A stretch of DNA of 64,000 bases from positions 1 through 64,000 of the forward strand of contig LJDB01000052.1 of NCBI GenBank assembly GCA_001983455.1, written 5' to 3'. Of this stretch, positions 18,526 through 28,781 are shown in pieces. This DNA comes from Candidatus Epulonipiscium fishelsonii (GTDB lineage Bacteria > Bacillota > Clostridia > Lachnospirales > Cellulosilyticaceae). The position numbers and the translations under genes are program-made. The notes below the pieces were generated by a model. The model saw only the letters and a list, made by a program, of their open reading frames with translations. It ran no database searches and was not told the DNA's origin. Numbering within the stretch: position 1 is the stretch's first letter; every line of letters begins with the position of its first letter.

Positions 18526-19992
18526 TTAAAGCTCTATTTGCCAACACAAAAGTGTTTCAATATAAGCTACTCCATCAGCCCAAAACTCTATCTCTGCGTT
18601 TTCTCCTTCTGGATAAACTGTTGAAGAAAGCACTTGTTCTCCACCATTTACAAAAATTTCCACTATGCACTTATCAATAAAAAAGTTCAAACTAAACTTA
18701 TTATCTTTTAGACTTATCGGTACATATCGGGAATTGACGGGTATTGCTTCTTCTCCTCCGATAGTATTTTTTATTGTTGAACGGTCAAAAGTAAGTGTCA
18801 TTTTTTCTTTATTAAAAATAATGCTTGCTTTTTCTTTATCGGTTTTTAAAATATTTATTACAAAAAAGTTAGTGTTCTGAACATCTACATCAATGCCAAT
18901 TTCACACACATCGCCTCTAATATGCTCAAATTGCTTAAACCCTTTTACTTCTTGATCTTTATACCTAGCTTGAGTTTTACGATAGTTACATATAAAGTCA
19001 ATTGGTTTTTGAACAAGCTTGTTGTTAACTAATTTTAATTCACGTGGTAAAGATAAACTGCAAGCCCAATTATGCCCAAGTTCATGTGTAGGAATTATTC
19101 TTCCCCAAGTTTGAAGCCATCCCATCATAATTCTTTTATCATAATCACCAAGAAAAGTTTGTGGAGCATAAAAATCCAAACCACTATCTATTTCGTCATA
19201 ATATTTTTCTTTAAAAGTGCCTTTTTTTTCATTCAATTTTCCAACAACATATACAGATGAATGAACGTTGTAAAATCTATGTCCTTCTCTAGGTACAAAC
19301 ATAGGGGACATTATAAGAACATCTTTTCCATCCAAATTAAACATGTCAGGACATTCAAACATTATACCCAGTTTATTGTTCTGATAAATAGTATTTACAA
19401 ACTCCCAACTTACTAAATCTTTTGATTTATACATTAAGATTTGACCTTTTTCATCATCAGATTTTGCAACAGTTACCATATAGTAAGTTTTATCTATCAT
19501 AAAAACTTTTGGGTCTCTAAATTCTCCACTATATTTTTGACAGTTTTCAGGCAAATCTTTTGAACTTAAGACTGGGTTTTGCTCAATCTTTTTAAAATTA
19601 ATGCCATCTTCAGAATATGCAATACATTGAGTCTGCATATCTTGATCTTTATCATTTTTAGTCACTCCTGTATATATTAAAAATAATTTTCCATCATGTT
19701 CAATTGCACTACCTGAAAAGCATCCTACTTTGTCACACTCTGACTCTGGTGCAAGTGCTATAGGTAAATACTCCCATTTAATCAAATCTTTACTTTTTGC
19801 ATGTCCCCAATGCATTGGCCCCCACACACTATCATATGGATGATATTGAAAAAATGCATGATATTCTCCATTATAAAAACATAATCCATTTGGATCATTT
19901 AGCCAACCGATTGGTGGAGAAATATGATACTTTGGTTTATATCTTTCATTTGGCTTGTTTTCTTGCACATACTTGTTTGCTTCGTTTAACAT
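18526..19992 (-). CDS. GH32 sucrose-6-phosphate hydrolase / beta-fructosidase
   Basis: This 488-residue intracellular enzyme splits terminal fructose from sucrose, sucrose 6-phosphate or fructo-oligosaccharides. The five-bladed propeller has the nucleophile D33 in WLNDPNG, the transition-state stabiliser D160 in EFRDPKVF and the acid/base E213 in FECPDMF. A C-terminal beta-sandwich domain follows. There is no signal peptide. No sucrose PTS or fructokinase is adjacent, so its sugar enters by another route. AAGGGAGA precedes the ATG. It lies 19 bases after the DHFR-like gene and is probably co-transcribed with it. Confidence 0.92.
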   Translation of the reverse strand: MLNEANKYVQENKPNERYKPKYHISPPIGWLNDPNGLCFYNGEYHAFFQYHPYDSVWGPMHWGHAKSKDLIKWEYLPIALAPESECDKVGCFSGSAIEHDGKLFLIYTGVTKNDKDQDMQTQCIAYSEDGINFKKIEQNPVLSSKDLPENCQKYSGEFRDPKVFMIDKTYYMVTVAKSDDEKGQILMYKSKDLVSWEFVNTIYQNNKLGIMFECPDMFNLDGKDVLIMSPMFVPREGHRFYNVHSSVYVVGKLNEKKGTFKEKYYDEIDSGLDFYAPQTFLGDYDKRIMMGWLQTWGRIIPTHELGHNWACSLSLPRELKLVNNKLVQKPIDFICNYRKTQARYKDQEVKGFKQFEHIRGDVCEIGIDVDVQNTNFFVINILKTDKEKASIIFNKEKMTLTFDRSTIKNTIGGEEAIPVNSRYVPISLKDNKFSLNFFIDKCIVEIFVNGGEQVLSSTVYPEGENAEIEFWADGVAYIETLLCWQIEL

Positions 19993-20011
19993 AGTTATCT
20001 CTCCCTTTTAA

Positions 20012-20560
20012 TTAATTTAAGACTTCTATATTGGGAACATATTTTAGTTCAACAATTCCATTATAAGATTGAGTAGATACAAGTTTTAGCCTAATTTGAG
20101 TATCCATTGTTTGGAATAAGTTAATCCCACTGCCTAATATAGTAGGAATTACTGATACAACAATCTCATCAAATAAACCAAACTTTAAAACTTGATTTAC
20201 AATAGATGCTCCCCCGTTTATCCAAATATTACCTTTGCTCTCACTAGTCTTTAATTCACTTATTATTTCTGGTATGCTTTTTTTTGTAAATATTATATCA
20301 TCTTTATCTACTAGGTTTTTAGTTGTAAGAACATAGCTTTTTCTTCCAGAATAAGGATAATTATCTGGTGCAAGTTCTGTTACAATCTGGTTATATGTTG
20401 TGTATCCCATAATAACTTCACTAACAGTATCATAAAAGTCATTATAGCTACCCATATCTTCAGTATCTGTTCCATCCCCACCTAAAAATGCAACTCCACC
20501 ATTTTTATCGGCGATATATCCATCCAGACTCATTGCAATATAAATTATTACTTTTTTCAA
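20012..20560 (-). CDS. dihydrofolate reductase-like (RibD C-terminal domain) protein
   Basis: This 182-residue protein is of the YyaP/YwjB type. The DHFR fold shows AMSLDGYIADKNGGVAFL near the N-terminus and WINGGASIVNQVL with GSGINLF toward the end. These proteins bind NADPH, but most lack a proven substrate; they are not the essential folate enzyme. The start codon is TTG with AAAGGA 8 bases upstream. Its position between an aldo/keto reductase and GH32 gives no clear clue. Confidence 0.82.
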   Translation of the reverse strand: MKKVIIYIAMSLDGYIADKNGGVAFLGGDGTDTEDMGSYNDFYDTVSEVIMGYTTYNQIVTELAPDNYPYSGRKSYVLTTKNLVDKDDIIFTKKSIPEIISELKTSESKGNIWINGGASIVNQVLKFGLFDEIVVSVIPTILGSGINLFQTMDTQIRLKLVSTQSYNGIVELKYVPNIEVLN

Positions 20561-20589
20561 AACACATATCCTTTCTTCATTAAAATACT

Positions 20590-21582
20590 TCAGCCTCCTA
20601 GTATCTCTGAGATGTTAGAAAGCTCTTCTTCAGTAAATTCAGTATTATGAACAGCTTCAACACATTCTTCAATCTGACTAATACGACTTGCCCCAATTAA
20701 AACAGAAGTTATTATGGATTTTCTTAAAATCCATGAAAGAGCCATTTGAGAAAGTTTTTGGTCTCTAGCATTTGCAATAACGTGAAGTTTCATTAATTTA
20801 TCTAGTAATTCACTTGTAATATCTGAGCTATTTAAAAAAGGACTGTCTGGCCTTGAAGCTCTTGAGTCTTCAGGTATGCCTTTTAAATATCTATTGGACA
20901 ACAAACCACCTGCTAGAGGAGAAAATACAATTGCCCCTACTTTTTCTTGTTCAAGAGTGTCTAATAAACCATTTTCTATAGTACGATCTAGCATAGAATA
21001 TTTAGGTTGATGGATTAAACAAGGTGTTCCAAGATCTCTTAAAATCTTAAATGCACGTTTTGCTTCTAGTGGGCCATAATTTGATAGTCCAATATACAAA
21101 GCTTTTCCTTGTCTTACAATAAGATCAAGAGCACGCATTGTTTCTTCAATTGGTGTTTCAGGGTCAGGTCTATGGTGATAAAAAATATCTACATAATCCA
21201 ATCCCATACGCTTTAAACTTTGATCTAAACTAGCCACAAGATATTTTTTTGAGCCCCAATCTCCATATGGTCCATCCCACATAAAGTATCCAGCTTTAGT
21301 TGAAATAATTATTTCGTCTCGATATGGTTTTAAGTCTTCACTCAAAATTCGTCCAAAAGTAGTTTCAGCCGAACCTGCAGGTGGACCATAGTTATTTGCT
21401 AAATCAAAATGAGTTATTCCCAAGTCGAATGCACGATATATCATCTTGCGACAATTATCAAACTTATCAACATTTCCAAAATTATGCCATAATCCTAGTG
21501 AAATAGCGGGCAGTTTAAGCCCACTTCTGCCACATCTGTTATAAATCATATTTTCATATCGTTTTGAGTATGCGTTATACAT
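20590..21582 (-). CDS. aldo/keto reductase, YghZ-like
   Basis: This 330-residue NADPH-dependent aldehyde reductase resembles L-glyceraldehyde 3-phosphate reductase YghZ. The barrel carries the catalytic tetrad pattern: D and Y in FDLANNYGPPAGSAE, K in ISTKAGY and H in DIFYHHRPDP. The cofactor end is LIGASRISQIEE. A GGAGG site precedes the ATG. Family members detoxify methylglyoxal or reduce sugar aldehydes. The position upstream of the DHFR-like and GH32 genes suggests one operon. Confidence 0.9.
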   Translation of the reverse strand: MYNAYSKRYENMIYNRCGRSGLKLPAISLGLWHNFGNVDKFDNCRKMIYRAFDLGITHFDLANNYGPPAGSAETTFGRILSEDLKPYRDEIIISTKAGYFMWDGPYGDWGSKKYLVASLDQSLKRMGLDYVDIFYHHRPDPETPIEETMRALDLIVRQGKALYIGLSNYGPLEAKRAFKILRDLGTPCLIHQPKYSMLDRTIENGLLDTLEQEKVGAIVFSPLAGGLLSNRYLKGIPEDSRASRPDSPFLNSSDITSELLDKLMKLHVIANARDQKLSQMALSWILRKSIITSVLIGASRISQIEECVEAVHNTEFTEEELSNISEILGG

Positions 21583-21711
21583 ATTTATGCCTCCAATATT
21601 AATAAGAAATTTTAAACTATAAAAATTTTATAATTGCTTAATAATAAATTATCGTAGTCTAGTTAATTATCATTAGCGATATCTGTATTATACCATACAT
21701 GTACTTTAAAC

Positions 21712-22791
21712 TTAACAAATCGGAGAGAAAAATATTTTTAATTTTTTTTCATATTCTTTCAATATCTTTTCTTCGCCTTGAGTAATTATGCCTATAGACG
21801 TTCCCGAATTTATACCTCTAGCGGTTCTTCCTGCTCTATGAATATAATCAGCACTACTTTTTGGTAAATCTAGGTTAAATATATGTGAAATATCAGGAAC
21901 ATCTAATCCACGAGCAGATACATCTGATGAAACCAGAATATTTGATTTGCCAATTCTAAATTGCATCATAGCACTACTTCGTTTTTGCTTATCCTGCGAA
22001 GAAGATAAACCAATAGCTTTAAAATTATGATGTTGCAATTTTGAAACAATGTTATCCACTTCATGATTATTATTAATAAAAATTAAACTTTTATAGGGGG
22101 CTTCTTTATTTAAAAATGTACGTAACTCATCAAACTTCTTACGTTTTTCTGTTACAATAAATTTATGATCAATATTTTGATTAACAGTTTCTTCTGTATC
22201 TATAAACACAGGGTCTTTTACTAACAAACTAATATCATTCTTTAAGTTCTCACTAATAGTTGCACTACAACAAATGATTTGAACATCTTTTTGCAAAGAT
22301 TGTTTTATTTTCAAAATGTCTTCACGTTGATTTTTAGATAGTAAAGTGTCTGCTTCGTCTATAACCAAAGTTTTTATTGTATGAGCTGGCAATTTTTTCT
22401 TTATAATTAATTCTAGTGCTCGACCAGTACTTGCCACAACTATATGAGGTTTATTTTTTTTTAAAATTTCAATCTGTTTATTAATATTTGCACCCCCAAT
22501 TAAAGTTGTGCAACTTAAATTATAATTACTATTTTTGCTTAGCAAACGGATTTGATCTGCGATTTGTACCACTAACTCATGAGTCGGACAAAGAATTAAA
22601 GTTTGAACTTGTTTCAATGAAGTATTAGTTTTTTTAAATATAGGCAAAAGATATGCAAGGGTTTTTCCACTTCCAGTAGGAGATTGAAGTACTATATTTT
22701 TGTTTTCTAAAATAGGTCTTATAGACAATTCTTGTATTTGTAATAATGAATTAATGTTTTGTAATTTTAATGCTTTAATAAAATTTTCCAT
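21712..22791 (-). CDS. DEAD-box RNA helicase, short form
   Basis: This 359-residue ATP-dependent RNA helicase is reduced to the two RecA-like domains, similar in size to B. subtilis YfmL. Motif I PTGSGKT (39-45), DEAD, SAT, the late motif ARGLDVPDISHIFNLDLP and HRAGRTARG are all present. It has no RNA-binding tail like that of DbpA or CshA, so it probably acts in ribosome assembly with partner proteins. CAAGGAGA precedes the ATG. Confidence 0.93.
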   Translation of the reverse strand: MENFIKALKLQNINSLLQIQELSIRPILENKNIVLQSPTGSGKTLAYLLPIFKKTNTSLKQVQTLILCPTHELVVQIADQIRLLSKNSNYNLSCTTLIGGANINKQIEILKKNKPHIVVASTGRALELIIKKKLPAHTIKTLVIDEADTLLSKNQREDILKIKQSLQKDVQIICCSATISENLKNDISLLVKDPVFIDTEETVNQNIDHKFIVTEKRKKFDELRTFLNKEAPYKSLIFINNNHEVDNIVSKLQHHNFKAIGLSSSQDKQKRSSAMMQFRIGKSNILVSSDVSARGLDVPDISHIFNLDLPKSSADYIHRAGRTARGINSGTSIGIITQGEEKILKEYEKKLKIFFSPIC

Positions 22792-22860
22792 CGTATTCTC
22801 CTTGAATTAAATAATACTTTTTATTATAATAAAATAAACGGGATTTGGAAAGGATTTTTT

Positions 22861-23010
22861 ATGATTGATATTTTATTTTTGGGGATAGACGCATGGTTAT
22901 TATATATAGCATATAAATATGAAAATACATTTTTAATGATTTTGGTGATGATTAGTCTTCTAATTGATTTTTTTGGTGCCTTAGAGGTTTTATCAACAAT
23001 ACGCATTTGA
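22861..23010 (+). CDS. small hydrophobic membrane protein, 49 residues
   Basis: A short frame begins with ATG 6 bases after AAAGGA and encodes two hydrophobic stretches (ILFLGIDAWLLYIAY and FLMILVMISLLIDFFGAL) split by KYENT, followed by a short polar tail. It ends 16 bases before a strong plus-strand terminator. The ribosome site, hydrophobic pattern and terminator favour this over the antisense 60-codon frame. Function unknown; no family recognised. Confidence 0.5.
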   Translation: MIDILFLGIDAWLLYIAYKYENTFLMILVMISLLIDFFGALEVLSTIRI

Positions 23011-23026
23011 ATAGGAACATAGTGTG

Positions 23027-23057
23027 GGCCATAGATACTTATCTGCGGCCTTTTTTT
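23027..23057 (+). terminator. intrinsic terminator after the 49-residue peptide
   Basis: GGCC-AT-AGAT / ATCT-GC-GGCC forms a stem with one internal 2x2 loop, followed by seven T. The T run points to the plus strand, which supports transcription of the small gene. Confidence 0.75.
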
Positions 23058-23189
23058 ATTTGTTAACTATTAATTTTACATCGATAATTTAAAATTAATA
23101 GTTGCATAATGTTAGATAAAATGCTATAACTAAACTGATGATAAATTTACAATTTTACATCATTAGTAAAAGTGTAGAGGAGAAAAATT

Positions 23190-23987
23190 ATGTTTGATTA
23201 TCATATGCACTCAAAATATTCTATAGACGGATATGAAGAAATTGATATACTTTGTAAAGAAAGTATAAAAAAAGGACTAAAGGAAATTGCTATTACAGAT
23301 CACTATGATTTGTATCAAGACCAAAATAGAGAAGACAATGTTGATTTTAAGTCTTTATATAAAGATATTTTGGAAGCAAGAAAAAAATATAAGGATAAAT
23401 TAAAAATTAAGTATGGTGTTGAAATTGGGCAGTCACATTTTAATAGTACTCTAGCTAATAACTTAATCGCCACTCAGCCATTTGATTTTATTATTGGTTC
23501 CGTTCATAATTTAAATGATAATTTTGATGTGGGACTGTGTAATTATAACAAAATATCTATAGAGGACATTTACTCAGATTATGTAAATACCTTAATAGAA
23601 ATGGCTAAAACATCTGATTTCGATTCAATGGGACACATTACATATCCTGTTAGATATGCTTTTGCACAAACAAAAAAATACCCCGATTGGACACCATTTA
23701 AGGATCAAATTGAATGTTTATACAAAGAGTTGATTAAGCAAGATAAAGGAATTGAAATAAATTGTTCTGGATGTTCTAAAGTATTGCAAAGGACTATGCC
23801 TGATTTAGATCTCGTTATGTTTTACAAAGAATGTGGGGGCAAAATTTTAACTGTTGGATGTGATAGCCATTCCAAAGAATATGTTGGTGCTGGTGTCAAC
23901 AAAGCTTTACAAATAGCTAAGCAGGCGGGATTTAACGAAATTACAACCTATACTCAAAGAAAACCTAAATTTATTAAAATATATTAA
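23190..23987 (+). CDS. PHP family histidinol-phosphatase-like phosphoesterase (copy 1)
   Basis: This 265-residue HisJ/YtvP-type PHP hydrolase uses metal-binding histidines and acids: YHMHSKYS at the start, ITDHYDLY near 39, GVEIGQSH, SVHNL, MGHITYP and GCDSHSKE. In histidine synthesis HisJ removes phosphate from histidinol phosphate, but no his gene is near. AGAGGAG precedes the ATG. A paralogue follows 12 bases later with the same motifs, pointing to tandem duplication. Confidence 0.85.
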   Translation: MFDYHMHSKYSIDGYEEIDILCKESIKKGLKEIAITDHYDLYQDQNREDNVDFKSLYKDILEARKKYKDKLKIKYGVEIGQSHFNSTLANNLIATQPFDFIIGSVHNLNDNFDVGLCNYNKISIEDIYSDYVNTLIEMAKTSDFDSMGHITYPVRYAFAQTKKYPDWTPFKDQIECLYKELIKQDKGIEINCSGCSKVLQRTMPDLDLVMFYKECGGKILTVGCDSHSKEYVGAGVNKALQIAKQAGFNEITTYTQRKPKFIKIY

Positions 23988-23999
23988 AAGGAGAAAATT

Positions 24000-24794
24000 A
24001 TGTTTGACTATCATATACACTCAAAATATTCTAAAGATGGTTGCGAAAAAATAATTACATTATGTGAAGAAGCCATAAAAAAAGGACTAGAGGAAATTGC
24101 TATTACAGACCACTATGAACTATATCAAAATCCATCCGTCCAACATTGCATGGATTTCAAAGGATTATATGAAGATATAAAAAATTGTAGAGAGGTATAT
24201 AAAAATATCTTATCAATTAAAATGGGTGTTGAAATGGGGCAACCTCATCATAATTTAGATCTAGCTAATCAAACAATACTACATCATCCATTTGATTTTG
24301 TTATGGCTTCAATCCATAAATTAACTGATAAATTTGATATAGGAATTTGTAATTTTGAAGGGATAGACTTCAACAAATTATATACTGATTATCTTAACGC
24401 TTTAATAAAAATGACACAAACAGCAGATTTTGATATATTGGGTCATCTCACTTATCCAGCAAGATATTATTTTGCTCATAGTAAAAATTACCCCGATTGG
24501 ACACCCTTTAAAAGCCAATTTGAATATCTTTTTAAGGAATTAATTAGACAAGACAAAGGAATTGAAATAAATTGTTCAGAAGTTTTTAAACCAATGGGAA
24601 GAACTATGCCAGACTTGAATATATTAGCTTTGTATAAAGAATGTGGAGGTAAGATTTTGACAATTGGATGTGATTCTCATAGACATGAATTTCTTGGGTC
24701 AGCTACAAATGATGGAATTAAAGTCGCTCAACAAGCAGGATTTAGTGAAATAACGAAGTATACAAATCGGATACCCACATTCAGTAAAATATAA
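24000..24794 (+). CDS. PHP family histidinol-phosphatase-like phosphoesterase (copy 2)
   Basis: This 264-residue paralogue of the preceding gene keeps the metal-site motifs in order (YHIHSKYS, ITDHYELY, GVEMGQPH, SIHKL, LGHLTYP, GCDSHRHE) and near-identical stretches such as YPDWTPFK and DKGIEINCS. AAGGAGA precedes the ATG. Copy 1 has CSGCSKVLQRTMPD where this copy has CSEVFKPMGRTMPD, so they may differ in substrate. A strong terminator follows. Confidence 0.85.
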   Translation: MFDYHIHSKYSKDGCEKIITLCEEAIKKGLEEIAITDHYELYQNPSVQHCMDFKGLYEDIKNCREVYKNILSIKMGVEMGQPHHNLDLANQTILHHPFDFVMASIHKLTDKFDIGICNFEGIDFNKLYTDYLNALIKMTQTADFDILGHLTYPARYYFAHSKNYPDWTPFKSQFEYLFKELIRQDKGIEINCSEVFKPMGRTMPDLNILALYKECGGKILTIGCDSHRHEFLGSATNDGIKVAQQAGFSEITKYTNRIPTFSKI

Positions 24795-24797
24795 CTA

Positions 24798-24824
24798 ACA
24801 TAGGAGCAACACGTGCTCCTATGT
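24798..24824. terminator. bidirectional terminator between PHP genes and uvrA
   Basis: A perfect 11-base stem (ACATAGGAGCA / TGCTCCTATGT) with a 5-base loop lies between convergent stops, followed by TTTCTAGT on the plus strand. Confidence 0.8.
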
Positions 24825-24832
24825 TTCTAGTG

Positions 24833-27670
24833 TTAAGATAACATTTTTTTCAAAAATTTTCCTGTATATGAATATTCTATTTTTGAGACTTCTTCAGGTG
24901 TGCCAGTAGCTACAATTTCACCACCACGAGTACCACCTTCTGGGCCTAAATCAATAATATAATCTGCAGTTTTTATCACATCAAGATTATGTTCAATGAC
25001 TACTACAGTATTCCCGTTATCAACTAGTCTTTCGAGAATGCCAATTAACTTATGCACATCTGCAAAATGTAGTCCAGTTGTTGGTTCATCCAAAATATAC
25101 ATAGTTTTGCCCGTGCTACGCTTGCTAAGTTCATCAGCTAATTTTACTCTTTGAGCTTCTCCACCAGATAAAGTTGTTGACGGTTGCCCAAGTTTTATAT
25201 AAGATAAGCCCACGTCATATAATGTTTGAAGTTTTCGATTAATACTAGGTATATTTTCAAAAAACTTCAGTGCTTCTTCAACTGTCATAGCTAAAATATC
25301 AGCAATCGATTTACCTTTATATTTCACATCTAGTGTTTCACGATTGTATCGTTTTCCATGACACACTTCACATTCAATATAAACATCTGGAAGAAAGTGC
25401 ATTTCTATTTTATTTACTCCATCACCGCTACAAGCTTCACATCTCCCACCTTTTACATTAAAACTAAATCGACCCTTCTGGTATCCTCTTAGTTTAGCAT
25501 CTGGAGTCTTTGTAAAAACATCTCTAATATAGTCAAAAACACCTACATAGGTTGCAGGATTTGAGCGTGGTGTACGCCCAATGGGTGATTGGTCAATACT
25601 AATAACTTTGTCTAAGTTTTCAATACCTATTATATCTTTATGTTTTCCGGCTTTAACCTTAGCATGATTTAAGTCACGTGCCAATCTTTTTAACAAAATT
25701 TCGTTAATTAAAGTGCTTTTGCCTGAGCCTGAAACGCCTGTTACACAAATAAAAGTCCCTAGAGGTATTGATACATTTACATTTTTAAGATTATTTTCTT
25801 TTGCTCCTTTAACAATAAGTTTATGGCCATTGCCAGCTCTTCTTTGTTTTGGAACTTCAATTTTTTTACGTCCACTTAAATATGCTCCTGTTTCGGACTC
25901 CTTACAGTCTAATATATCTTGTAAAGTTCCACTAACAATAATTTTTCCACCATGTTCCCCAGCAGATGGCCCAATATCCACAATCCAATCCGCTGCATAC
26001 ATTGTATCTTCATCATGTTCAACAACAATTAATGTATTTCCTAAATTTCTAAGACGGATTAAAGTTGCAATAAGACGTTCATTGTCCCGTTGATGCAGAC
26101 CAATACTTGGCTCATCCAAAATATAAAGAACACCCACAAGCCCAGAACCAATTTGGGTTGCAAGCCTTATACGCTGAGTTTCGCCTCCTGAAAGTGTACC
26201 CGATGAACGTGAAAGTGAAAGATAATCTAAACCAACATCAACTAGGAAACCAAGTCTAGCATTAATCTCTTTTAACACTTGGTCTCCTATAATTTTTTGT
26301 CTATTATCTAGTGTTACATTTTGAAAGAAAGTTTTTAAATCACCAATAGATTGGTTTGTTATCTGGCTAATATTTTTGTCCGCAACAGTAACAGCAAGAG
26401 CTTCTGGTTTTAATCTAGCTCCGCCACATGCATCACATGGAACAGAAGTAAAGAATGCCTCATATTCTGCTTTCATTCCTTCTGAACTAGTTTCATTATA
26501 ACGTCTTTTTATATTCTCCAGAATTCCCTCAAAAGCATAGTCATATTTCCTTGTGGAATATTCACCTTGATACACAAATTGAATATGTTCAGGTGTTCCA
26601 TAGAATAACATATGTTGTACATCTTCGTCTAAATCTTCAAAAGGTGTGTCCAAGTCAAAATTAAACTTTTGCATTAATTGTTCCATTAATGCATTAACAT
26701 AACTCCCTTGATTTGCAATACTTCCCCAGCCTGTAGCGGCAATTGCCCCTTGGCGTAATGTTAACTTTGTATTCGGCACTACTAGTTCTTTATCTATTTC
26801 CAATTTTTGACCAAGACCCATACAAGTTGAACATGCTCCATATGGATTATTAAAAGAAAATAATCTTGGTTCAATTTCTTCTATACTAATATTACAGTCT
26901 GGACAAGAAAAATTTTCACTAAATTGTAGTGTATCTATAATACCTTCATTCCCAAATATATCAACTGTAAGCAACCCCCCAGTCAACTTCATGACGGTTT
27001 CAATTGAATCAGTTAAACGTTTTTCTATTCCTTTTCTTATAGCTACTCTATCCACAACAATTTCAATAGTGTGCTTTTTTTTCTTGTCCAACATAAGATC
27101 TTCTTCTGATAGTTCATACATGTTTCCATCAATTATTGCTCTGATATAACCTTGTGCAAGAACACTTTTTAAGATTTTCTCATGAGATCCTTTTCTTCCT
27201 CTAACTATAGGAGCTAACAACTGAACCCTTGTTCCACCTTCTAATGATAACAATTGGTCAACAATTTGGTCAATCGTCTGTTTTTTTATCTCTTTTCCAC
27301 ATTTTGGACAATGTGGAATTCCTACTCTAGCAAACAAGAGTCTTAAATAATCATAGATTTCAGTAACTGTACCCACAGTCGAGCGTGGGTTCCTACTTGT
27401 TGTTTTTTGTTCAATCGAAATTGCTGGTGAAAGCCCCACTATATTGTCAACATCTGGCTTTTCCATTTGTCCTAAAAACTGTCTTGCATATGCTGAAAGT
27501 GACTCAACATATCGCCTTTGTCCTTCTGCATAAATTGTATCAAAAGCTAAAGATGATTTTCCTGAGCCACTAAGTCCTGTAAAGATTATCAGTTCATTTC
27601 GATTTAATTCCAGGTCTATATTTTTTAAATTATGTTCTCTTGCTCCTCTTATTATTAATTTGTTATTCAT
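24833..27670 (-). CDS. uvrA: excinuclease ABC subunit A
   Basis: This 945-residue damage-recognition ATPase of nucleotide excision repair has two ABC modules (Walker [13 protein letters not shown] near 30 and [11 protein letters not shown] near 645; signatures [14 protein letters not shown] and [14 protein letters not shown]), each with zinc-finger cysteines ([25 protein letters not shown] with CEVCHG). ATG 27670 is chosen because GGAGG lies 5-6 bases upstream; an ATG 12 bases earlier overlaps that site. uvrB is not adjacent. A hairpin sits just before the ribosome site. Confidence 0.97.
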   Translation of the reverse strand: MNNKLIIRGAREHNLKNIDLELNRNELIIFTGLSGSGKSSLAFDTIYAEGQRRYVESLSAYARQFLGQMEKPDVDNIVGLSPAISIEQKTTSRNPRSTVGTVTEIYDYLRLLFARVGIPHCPKCGKEIKKQTIDQIVDQLLSLEGGTRVQLLAPIVRGRKGSHEKILKSVLAQGYIRAIIDGNMYELSEEDLMLDKKKKHTIEIVVDRVAIRKGIEKRLTDSIETVMKLTGGLLTVDIFGNEGIIDTLQFSENFSCPDCNISIEEIEPRLFSFNNPYGACSTCMGLGQKLEIDKELVVPNTKLTLRQGAIAATGWGSIANQGSYVNALMEQLMQKFNFDLDTPFEDLDEDVQHMLFYGTPEHIQFVYQGEYSTRKYDYAFEGILENIKRRYNETSSEGMKAEYEAFFTSVPCDACGGARLKPEALAVTVADKNISQITNQSIGDLKTFFQNVTLDNRQKIIGDQVLKEINARLGFLVDVGLDYLSLSRSSGTLSGGETQRIRLATQIGSGLVGVLYILDEPSIGLHQRDNERLIATLIRLRNLGNTLIVVEHDEDTMYAADWIVDIGPSAGEHGGKIIVSGTLQDILDCKESETGAYLSGRKKIEVPKQRRAGNGHKLIVKGAKENNLKNVNVSIPLGTFICVTGVSGSGKSTLINEILLKRLARDLNHAKVKAGKHKDIIGIENLDKVISIDQSPIGRTPRSNPATYVGVFDYIRDVFTKTPDAKLRGYQKGRFSFNVKGGRCEACSGDGVNKIEMHFLPDVYIECEVCHGKRYNRETLDVKYKGKSIADILAMTVEEALKFFENIPSINRKLQTLYDVGLSYIKLGQPSTTLSGGEAQRVKLADELSKRSTGKTMYILDEPTTGLHFADVHKLIGILERLVDNGNTVVVIEHNLDVIKTADYIIDLGPEGGTRGGEIVATGTPEEVSKIEYSYTGKFLKKMLS

Positions 27671-27688
27671 TTGTTCCTCCATATGAAA

Positions 27689-27723
27689 ATACCGCCTCTT
27701 ACGCTAATACTCAGAGGCGGTAT
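27689..27723 (-). terminator. hairpin between queA and the uvrA ribosome site
   Basis: A perfect 11-base stem (ATACCGCCTCT / AGAGGCGGTAT) with a 13-base loop is followed by TTTTCAT and then at once by the uvrA ribosome site. It can end the queA transcript, but leaves almost no room for a separate uvrA promoter after it. Confidence 0.65.
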
Positions 27724-27743
27724 TAACTCTCCATAGTTCACCT

Positions 27744-28769
27744 TTATATTATTAACATTGCATCTCCAAAACTAAAAAACCTATATTCATTTTCAATAGC
27801 AGTTTTATATGCATTTAATGTAATTTCTTTCGTGCAAAAAGCACTGACTAGCATAATTAAAGTTGACTCAGGAAGATGAAAGTTTGTTATAATACCATCA
27901 GCACACTTAAATCTATAACCAGGGTAGATAAAAATATCAGTCCATCCCTCGCCTGCTACAACATAACCATTTTTATCTGCACAACATTCAATGGTTCTTG
28001 CTGAAGTTGTTCCAACGGATATAATCCGTCCACCACTATTTTTGGTATTGTTTATGATGTCTGCATTATCCTGTGTCATAATATAAAATTCTGAGTGCAT
28101 TTTATGCATTGTAATATCTTCAACTTTTACAGGTCTAAATGTACCAAGACCTACATGAAGAGTCACATAAGCAATCTTTACACCCTTTTCCTTAATTTTC
28201 TCTAGTAATTTTTCTGTAAAGTGAAGTCCTGCTGTTGGCGCAGCAGCACTTCCACTATATTTTGAATATACTGTTTGATATCTTTCTTTATTCTCTAGTT
28301 TTTCATATATATATGGAGGTAATGGCATTTCTCCAAGCTTATCTAAAATCTCTTCCCAAATTCCATCATATTCAAAGTTAATTATACGTTTTCCATCATC
28401 AATAATAGTTTCTATTTTGCCTGACAAAATCCCGTTACCAAATATAATTATATCGCCTTCTCTTGCTTTTTTACCAGGTTTGACTAAAACTTCCCATCTA
28501 GTTTTATCAAATCTATTTAGTAGCAAAAGCTCTACTTTTCCTCCTGTATCTTGCTTTTCTCCAAACAATCTAGCAGGAATTACTCGTGTGTCATTTAATA
28601 CTAGACAATCTCCCTCATTTAAATAATTTATTATATTAAAAAATCGTTCATGTTCAATTTCCCCATTTTTTTTATTTATAACCATAAGCCTTGAAGATGT
28701 TCTATCTTCCAAAGGCGTTTGAGCTATTAAATATTGGGGCAAATCAAAATAAAAATCTGTTGTTTTCAT
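27744..28769 (-). CDS. queA: S-adenosylmethionine:tRNA ribosyltransferase-isomerase
   Basis: This 341-residue QueA moves the ribosyl part of SAM to preQ1 in tRNA, giving epoxyqueuosine. Family motifs include [49 protein letters not shown] and [15 protein letters not shown]. It follows motA by 12 bases in the same direction. The QueG-like gene 1.2 kb away, which belongs to the family of the next enzyme in queuosine synthesis, is divergent. Confidence 0.96.
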   Translation of the reverse strand: MKTTDFYFDLPQYLIAQTPLEDRTSSRLMVINKKNGEIEHERFFNIINYLNEGDCLVLNDTRVIPARLFGEKQDTGGKVELLLLNRFDKTRWEVLVKPGKKAREGDIIIFGNGILSGKIETIIDDGKRIINFEYDGIWEEILDKLGEMPLPPYIYEKLENKERYQTVYSKYSGSAAAPTAGLHFTEKLLEKIKEKGVKIAYVTLHVGLGTFRPVKVEDITMHKMHSEFYIMTQDNADIINNTKNSGGRIISVGTTSARTIECCADKNGYVVAGEGWTDIFIYPGYRFKCADGIITNFHLPESTLIMLVSAFCTKEITLNAYKTAIENEYRFFSFGDAMLII

Positions 28770-28781
28770 TATATATCTCCA

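Noticed and set aside
21631-21648. 18-base match ATAATTGCTTAATAATAA shared with the 38.43 kb region
   Set aside because: Very AT-rich and short, with no shared flanks or structure; likely chance in this genome.
22824-23006. 60-codon minus-strand frame antisense to the small membrane peptide
   Set aside because: It has no ribosome site, while the plus-strand frame has one and a matching terminator.
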